DNA of 64,000 bases from Cristatella mucedo. Its lineage: Eukaryota > Bryozoa > Phylactolaemata > Cristatellidae. The translations under genes were made by a program, and so were the position numbers. This document shows, piece by piece, positions 58,685 to 64,000 of this stretch. The stretch is from positions 590,001 through 654,000 of the forward strand of contig WPIO01000040.1 of assembly GCA_009760855.2 (NCBI GenBank). The letters are read 5' to 3'. Position 1 is the first letter of the stretch, and each line of letters starts with the position of its first letter. Below the pieces are notes generated by a model. It saw nothing but the letters and a program-made list of their open reading frames with translations, made no database searches and had not been told where the DNA came from.

Positions 58685-58984
58685 CTATGAGGTGCCCATC
58701 GTGCGATCTAAGAACTCGCTGACCAGGATGTCGGCTGCTAGGAATGGTGACAGCTCACCAGAGCTCACCTGCTGTTCCAACTCGAGCACTCGGCGTGCAA
58801 CCAAAGGATGCTGCCGGAATGCATCAACAATACGATCGCTGACGTGCGTCCACATGCATGCTCTCTTCTGGTTTCGGCGCTTCATCATTAGCTCACCTCC
58901 TTCGAGCATAATCTTACGATACTCTTCCATTTTAAGCCAAAGCTCTGGAAGGCCATCTTTAGTGAAGGACGAGACTCGCATGAC
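58685..58984 (-). CDS. MMAA: MMAA, last coding exon
   Basis: MMAA is a mitochondrial G3E-type GTPase that guards and reloads adenosylcobalamin-dependent methylmalonyl-CoA mutase, as known for the human enzyme and bacterial MeaB/ArgK. This exon enters in phase 0 after TTCTTTTGACAG and encodes VMRVSSFTKDGLPELWLKME, then EYRKIMLEGGELMMKRRNQK, and near the end LEQQVSSGELSPFLAADILV. These match the C-terminal helical dimerisation part of the family (the R.QQ.WMW-type helix appears as RRNQKRACMW, and LSP..AAD is characteristic). It stops at TAG, 58,687-58,685, after FLDRTMGTS. Length and frame are as expected and the exon looks functional. Confidence 0.9.
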   Translation of the reverse strand, partial: VMRVSSFTKDGLPELWLKMEEYRKIMLEGGELMMKRRNQKRACMWTHVSDRIVDAFRQHPLVARRVLELEQQVSSGELSPFLAADILVSEFLDRTMGTS

Positions 58985-59065
58985 CTGTCAAAAGAATCAT
59001 TGGCAATCTGCAATTCTACGAGTCGTGAGATCGTTCTAGGCATGACGGTGAACAGCCTGACACAC
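58985..59065 (-). mobile_element. LINE fragment abutting the MMAA acceptor
   Basis: The minus strand reads ISRLVELQIANDSFDRS, homologous to ISRIVELQIAKKSYDRS in the LINE at 61,030-60,980. The nucleotide match continues through ACAG and the first 12 bases of the MMAA exon (GTCATGCGAG...). Confidence 0.75.
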
Positions 59066-59243
59066 ATCAAATGCCCACATGAATGCAGGCCGATACCAAA
59101 GCTCATATGCATAAGTCTGCCTAAATAGGGACAAAGCAAGTCAACTTGACGACATACAGCTGCCTCTGGCACGAGTGTTCTATCTAAAGTCGAGCAGTAG
59201 ATTAAAGTCTCAGGTCACACAGAACAGACGTCTCAAACAAGCC

Positions 59244-59322
<79 letters not shown>

Positions 59323-60539
59323 ACCCACTCTGTAGAGAAGAGAAGCACTAGGTCAGCGACAGAGCTAACCATGTATCGTATGTGTGCAGCACCATAAAAC
59401 TGAGGCACATCACTAGAGGATGGTGGGTCCCTGGTCTCCATCATCCGTCATGAATGTATGCAACTTTCTGCAGTCCGGGCTTGCAGGTCAGATTTCAAAG
59501 GCACTAGGTCTCAGAGGCCGTTTGCAGCAGATACTGGCCAGGCAGTTGGCAACCACACGAAGCACGGCCCGCAAGAGGCATGACGCTTGCCTCAAGTGGC
59601 ATGCAGTCAAAATGAACAGCTGTCGAATTTTTTCTGCTGCGGCTTGCTTCAAGTCGGATCTCGACTAGTGCAACGAGAAAAGCTGAACAACCAGTCTAGT
59701 AATCAAGACCCTACATGTCTGCACACCAAGAGAATCCTAGTGCTAGTCTAACCTCAGCCCAACAGAAGACACGTCAGTGACTGCTGTCATTCAAGACCAC
59801 GACAACCATGTCAGCAAGGCCACAGGAATGCCTGGCACCTTCGACACCGTCGATCTTGTACAGTGTATACATTTTACCAATCATAAAAATTAAAATAAAA
59901 CTGACATTTGCATTGCGCCATTTGTTTCTAGGCACTTTACCAATACCGGGAAGGAAGCATGCCATTTGGTCAGTGATAACAGGCGGTGTCAGCTCGCATA
60001 GGCTCAAAAGAAAAGAATTCACAGGAACCAACTTAATACTGAAAGAGATAGGTAGGCTTGAACTTCTTTTATAGAGTCTAGTCAGGAGGTTCGTGACACC
60101 AATCGGTAGTGTAGAAAAGATTTAGGGCCATACAAACTAAAGACGTGGTCTCTATAGGATTCGGGGTTAGTTCAAGACAGAACCCAACGATTAGCAGGCA
60201 GTACAGTGCCTAGCCTGATTGGGAAGTAGTTCGGGTAGGTAAGAGGGAGCAAGAGTAGGAAGGAACCTAAACGTGAGAGAGAAGCTTTGAAGCTGGTGGG
60301 GTACAAGTACAGGTCGGTGAGAATAGGCTGTAATGCGGCAGTTGCAACGTTCACAACAGGCCTGGCCTGGCTGCCGAGTTTTGTAAACCCATTATTACTC
60401 AGGGCTGGAAGACAAGTGAACGTGTGGAAGAGCTACACAAGTCCCAGTAACGATGCCACAAATGCATGTGGACCAATTTGGATGTGGCATCCTTGTCTGG
60501 GAAGGCCAGAATTTTCGGTAATGCTTGGTAGCTGAAAGT
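59066..60539. other. MMAA intron, nothing certain
   Basis: Holds a CT tract (59,247-59,320) and, at about 59,930-60,000, a possible LINE family 2 tail remnant (TTTCTAGGCACTTTAC). No exon seen on either strand. Confidence 0.5.
59247..59320. repeat. (CT)n microsatellite
   Basis: Uninterrupted CT run in the MMAA intron. Confidence 0.97.
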
Positions 60540-61050
60540 AGGCAGACTTGCCTATGTAAAGTTGATGTTGTCGCCTAGTGAAAGGTCGCTTTGGAAAAAG
60601 ATACCCAATTTTGCCCCAATGATACAGGGGATATAATGGGCGAGTCTATTTTGAGAGATGGGCTTTATAATTTCTGAGTCAGACTCGATCAGCCCATTAC
60701 ATAAAACTAGGAAGTTGGTTTTAATGTCAATTAATGACAGAAAGTGTGCTGCCACACTGGTGCATATGTCAGCAACACATGCGGCACGCGAGTTGAGGAA
60801 GTTTTGCATGCCGGAAGGCTAGACCGGGTCAAAGCCCTTGAACAGCTAAGCATGTTAACTGAAGAAAACTGAAGCCTTGATTGTGCTTGGCGATTGCATC
60901 AGGAAAAGAGAGAGTATTAATTGTGAAAAGAAGTGGACCAATCCCAGACCCCTTCGGTATCTCGTACTTTGGAGGCTCGCATGACCTGTCATAAGATTTT
61001 TTGGCAATCTGCAATTCTACAATTCGTGAGATCATTCTAGGCATCCAGGT
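60540..61050 (-). mobile_element. L2-like LINE, RT core fragment
   Basis: The minus strand, 61,044 downward, reads MISRIVELQIAKKSYDRSCE, then PPKYEIPKGSGIGPLLFTIN, the PQGS-LGPLLF region of RT. 60,650-60,552 reads IIGAKLGIFFQSDLSLGDNI, the region after the YADD box. The YADD box itself is lost. Same orientation as MMAA. Confidence 0.8.
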
Positions 61051-61361
61051 GAATTCAGTTGATCAACTGATAGATGATCAATAATCCTTTGAACTCTCCC
61101 AGAGATGGGACCTCAACCACTGCGGGGGAGTGCAAGTGCTGCCCAGGCGAGATGAGAGACACTCAAGAATGTCTTGGCGATCATTAAAACATCAAATCAT
61201 CAAACAAACTGGCGTATCCCATCCATCTGTAAGCAAGTAGCCCATGGCCACCCAATTAAAGACTGGTACTTAATGCTGGCTGCCACGGCCCACCAGCTGC
61301 AGCAGCAAGTCGAGCCTCACACTCACGATAGAAAAAGAATAAAATAGAATAGTAGCTGACT

Positions 61362-61530
61362 CAACAGCTTCTTCTTTTGTTTGGCAACAAAAGAGCAGTT
61401 ACAGCTATCACCACCACTTGCAGCTGCTATAAAGGATCACCCACTGCAGGACTCAAACCCACAACCTCGGGGCCGAGGTCATGAAAAGCTGCAGCCTTAC
61501 CCTGTGTGTGCCATCGCGGCTCAATGGACA
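61362..61530 (-). mobile_element. tRNA-derived SINE in the MMAA intron
   Basis: The minus strand starts CATTGAGCCGCGATGGCACA, has ACCTCGGCCCCGAGGTTGTG and GGGTTTGAGTCCTGCAGTGG (B box), then the body GTGGTGGTGATAGCTGTAAC and TGCTCTTTTGTTGCC. Confidence 0.8.
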
Positions 61531-61624
61531 AAGTGAGTCATTGCTGCACAGTGCAGATTATGCACCTGCCCGCTGACTAGGCAACACCACGAAACAAGGA
61601 GTGACTAACTTACTAGTTACACGC

Positions 61625-62560
61625 AAATCCAGTGTGATTCAGAAATTGGAAAGGCTGACACTCAAAATTGGCTCTGCCAGCATATCTTCAGTTGAATCAG
61701 CTCGAAATTGAGGTGTAATGTTTCAAAGTGACCTCTCGATAGACGACCACATCAGTTCCACAGTCAAGTCTGCCTACTTTCAGCTACATAACACTGCTAA
61801 AATTCGGGCTTGTTTAGACAAGGATACCACGTCCAAGCGGGTCCATGCATTCGTGACATCCTGTCTCGACTTCTGCAACTCACTGCTTACTGGACTACCA
61901 GCATGTGCAATCAGGCGATTACAGATGGTGCCAAACTCCTCAGCTAGGCTTGTCTGTCGTGAGCGGCGCAGTTGCCACATTACTCCACTTCTCGCCGACC
62001 TGCACTGGTTACCAGTCAAGCAACGGATTGACTTCAAGGTTCTGTCGCTCGCTTTTAGGTCTCTTCATTCTATGGCTCCAGCCTATCTCTCAGATCTACT
62101 CCCCCACCAGGCCAAGCATCGTACCACTAGCTTTTCAGAATCCAACAGTTTACCAATACCACGTACGAACCTCAAATCCTTTGGAGACTGTGCATTTAGT
62201 TCGTATGCTCCCAAAGCCTGGACCTCCCTCCCGACTTGCGTCAGAACATCCCCTGACTTGACCACATTTAAAAAAAACTTAAAAACACACCTATTTAAAA
62301 CAGCATTGAATGGGTCCTGTGATTCGTCCGTCATGTGCTCATGCGTGCTGACACTGCGCATGGTGCCACTAACCACATTTGCATGCTGACTCTGTGCATG
62401 TCACCTCTAACCATGTTATTCATGTTTATCAAGCATGATATTACTCACCATTCAATCGGGTTTCCCTTTGCAGCAAATGTAAAGCGCCTAGAAAGAGATT
62501 GAGTTCTCTGAGGGCCCTTTATCAAGTGCATTATTATTATTATTATTATTACAGTTAGTG
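61625..62560 (+). mobile_element. LINE family 2, RT C-terminal part with intact stop and 3' UTR
   Basis: An open frame, 61,718-62,389, encodes 223 residues of the RT thumb and C-terminal region (MFQSDLSIDDHISSTVKSAY, TSCLDFCNSLLTGLP, LLADLHWLPVKQRIDFKVLS, PRTNLKSFGDCAFSSYAPKA, then the end LRMVPLTTFAC). The 3' UTR follows with AAATGTAAAGCGCCTAGAAA and ends GGGCCCTTTATCAAGTGCAT plus (ATT)n. The 5' part is truncated. Opposite in orientation to MMAA. It is the best reference copy for the other family 2 fragments in the window. Confidence 0.9.
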
Positions 62561-63113
62561 ACATTATTATATTATATTATATTAGTGACATCTAGCCGCA
62601 TGAAAGGCAACAACGAAAGAGGCCATATGCACAAAAGAAAGACGATCCTTCGATTTCGACGAATAGTTCCGTGGGCACCATCAATTGAATGAATTGATTG
62701 AATTGATGAATGAATTGAAATAATTGAATGCGCACCTCGAGCTTGCTCGAGCGATGCATGCACACGAAAAGCACTGCAATGCAATCCCTTCAGCAAACCC
62801 CAAACGAAATCCCCAAACAAGACCAGCCAGACGGCTAGCGGCCAGACCCAAAAGGTTCTCAAGAAACAACGAGCTTTGCGACTTAATGGAAAGCTGCTCG
62901 CAAACACTTCTTAGCAACACTTCAAACACTTTCCCTTCTGAATTTTCAGCCGAATTCTGGCCCGGCCAGAATCCTGCTGTTCAGGAGGTGGAACGGGGCA
63001 CGCTCGGCTATCTATCCATTTTCGAAGATGCTCGGCAGAACAGCTGCCAGAAAACACAAAGTGAATGCTGCCAGAAGTGGGTGCAGCGATGCCAAGAGAG
63101 TGAGGTCGGCCGA

Positions 63114-63144
<31 letters not shown>

Positions 63145-63158
63145 TCTCTCACTCTCAC
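62561..63158. other. MMAA intron, nothing recognised
   Basis: Low-complexity ATTGAATGAATTGATTG words near 62,680-62,730. A CT tract at 63,113-63,138 lies some 20 bp beyond the exon's donor. Confidence 0.5.
63113..63138. repeat. (CT)n microsatellite next to the MMAA donor
   Basis: On the minus strand the intron starts GTGAGAGTGAGAGAGTGTGT and runs into this GA tract. Confidence 0.9.
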
Positions 63159-63307
63159 CTTGGGCGACCAGAGTGGTGACTGCTTCCTCAGCAGCTTCAA
63201 GGCGCTGGTGTACTCCATCTGAGTGCGGCGAGCAGCCGGCAGCAGGTCACCGTCGGCCTTGGTGATGACGACCAGGTCAGCCACTTCCATGATGCCTTTC
63301 TTCATTC
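63159..63307 (-). CDS. MMAA: MMAA, penultimate coding exon (GTPase G4 region)
   Basis: 149 bp, phase 1 in (CTGCTGCAG|GA), phase 0 out (TCGCCCAAG|GTGAGA). It encodes [20 protein letters not shown], then [20 protein letters not shown] and [10 protein letters not shown]. This matches the family's QG.K.GI.E.ADL...TK.DGDL...A.R....Y..AL.LLR block. TKAD is the G4 guanine-specificity motif (N/TKxD). Its phase-0 exit joins directly to VMRVSSFTKDG of the last exon, as in other MMAA proteins. The earlier exons, with the P-loop and the mitochondrial targeting sequence, lie beyond the right edge of the window. Confidence 0.92.
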
Positions 63308-63309
63308 CT

Positions 63310-63341
<32 letters not shown>

Positions 63342-63342
63342 G
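63308..63342. repeat. (CAG)n microsatellite forming the MMAA acceptor
   Basis: On the minus strand it is (CTG)n ending CTGCAG|GA, so the repeat abuts the splice site and supplies the AG. Confidence 0.92.
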
Positions 63343-63559
63343 GACGGTCAGCAGTGGACGGTCAGCAGCACGTGAAGGCCTCCAGCCGGAGAAAGACCGG
63401 CGGCGGCGGCAGCAAAGCAGGCACGTGAGCAGCCACCTCAAGCAGGCACGTGAGCAGAGGCCAACAAGCTGCCCAACGAGCCATTGCTGCCCCCCCCCCA
63501 CTCGCCACAGCACAAGAGTAAGAAAAAAGAATGCCGCTCTCTTCATGTGAGGCGTCGCC
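63343..63559. other. MMAA intron
   Basis: Contains two direct copies of AAGCAGGCACGTGAGCAG and of GTGGACGGTCAGCAG. No exon. Confidence 0.5.
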
Positions 63560-63800
63560 TGACCGTATTAATAATAATGATAATAATAATATTATTAATA
63601 CATTTGATATAGCACCCTCAGAGAACTCAATCTCTTTCTAGGCACTTTAAATTTGCTGCCAAGGAAGTAGGGTCGAATGGTTAGTGATGGCATGATTAAC
63701 GACGACAAGCATAACACGCACAACATGGTTAGAGGTGACATGCGCTGGGTCAACATGCAAATATGGTTAGTGGCAGCATGCATACACACTTACATATATA
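63560..63800 (-). mobile_element. LINE family 2, 3' end with ATT tail
   Basis: Reverse-orientation copy of the family 3' UTR (in the plus view ATTATTAATA, CTCAGAGAACTCAATCTC, TTTCTAGGCACTTTAAATT), extending to the GGCAGCATGCATAC side. Confidence 0.85.
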
Positions 63801-64000
63801 TACATATACTATACACATAATATAAATATACATATCTATATTCTCTTTTTGAACATAGCTTCCTTTACACGCGACTAAGGGCCCACATATAGACGAAGCA
63901 TGCGTCTAAGCGGGTACGCAGCATAACATGCTGCATCTCCCTTGCATTTCATGTACCATGTATGCCCTGGCTTGACCCAGGAATTAAGGTGTTTGTATAT

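Overview
This is nuclear DNA from a multicellular animal. Exons are short, split and bounded by GT/AG splice sites, introns are long and crowded with retrotransposon remains, and there are tRNA-derived SINEs, a hAT transposon remnant and many long CT/GA, CTG/CAG and TG microsatellites. The mix of L2/CR1-type LINEs, SINEs and mucin exon arrays suggests an invertebrate, perhaps a flatworm or another lophotrochozoan, but nothing seen here settles the phylum.

The main content is one large plus-strand gene model, from about 6.7 kb to a stop codon at 52,956, that I read as a membrane-anchored, SEA-domain, mucin-like glycoprotein. Nearly every exon I support begins and ends in phase 1 (usually G|NN ... 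NNN G|GT). Such exons can be duplicated, skipped or lost without breaking the frame. From 5' to 3': (i) 6.1-13.85 kb, a tandem array of about 0.8-1.5 kb units, each with one Ser/Thr/Ala-rich exon of up to 101 codons, several of them decayed; (ii) two diverged relatives at 13.9 and 15.3 kb; (iii) an intron filled by an L2-type LINE (16.7-19.9 kb); (iv) a direct tandem duplication, copy A 20,080-29,492 and copy B 29,493-37,799, each with a 153-bp mucin exon, a large Ser/Thr/Ala/Pro exon (1242 bp in A, 897 bp in B), three exons that together encode one SEA domain, and a 147-bp exon; (v) 39.4-53.0 kb, a further mucin exon, two homologous transmembrane exons (41.0 and 45.2 kb), several small cytoplasmic-tail exons and a terminal exon. 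If all supported exons were joined the product would be about 2,000 residues with two SEA domains. Which exons are used together cannot be told from DNA alone. The 5' end (start codon, signal peptide, promoter) is not visible.

The second recognisable gene is MMAA (methylmalonic aciduria type A GTPase) on the minus strand. Its last two coding exons are at 63,307-63,159 and 58,984-58,685; the rest lies beyond the right edge. The 4.2-kb intron between them holds LINE and SINE fragments, and the final splice acceptor lies in sequence shared with a LINE.

Elsewhere: an L2-like RT fragment interrupted by a decayed hAT transposase (1-2.8 kb), a second LINE family with an (ATT)n-ended 3' tail found repeatedly in both orientations, a tRNA-derived SINE family of at least six copies, a 460-bp dispersed repeat (43.3 and 54.7 kb), and stretches where I see no gene (5-6.1, 53.5-54.7, 55.6-58.7, 59.3-60.5 kb).
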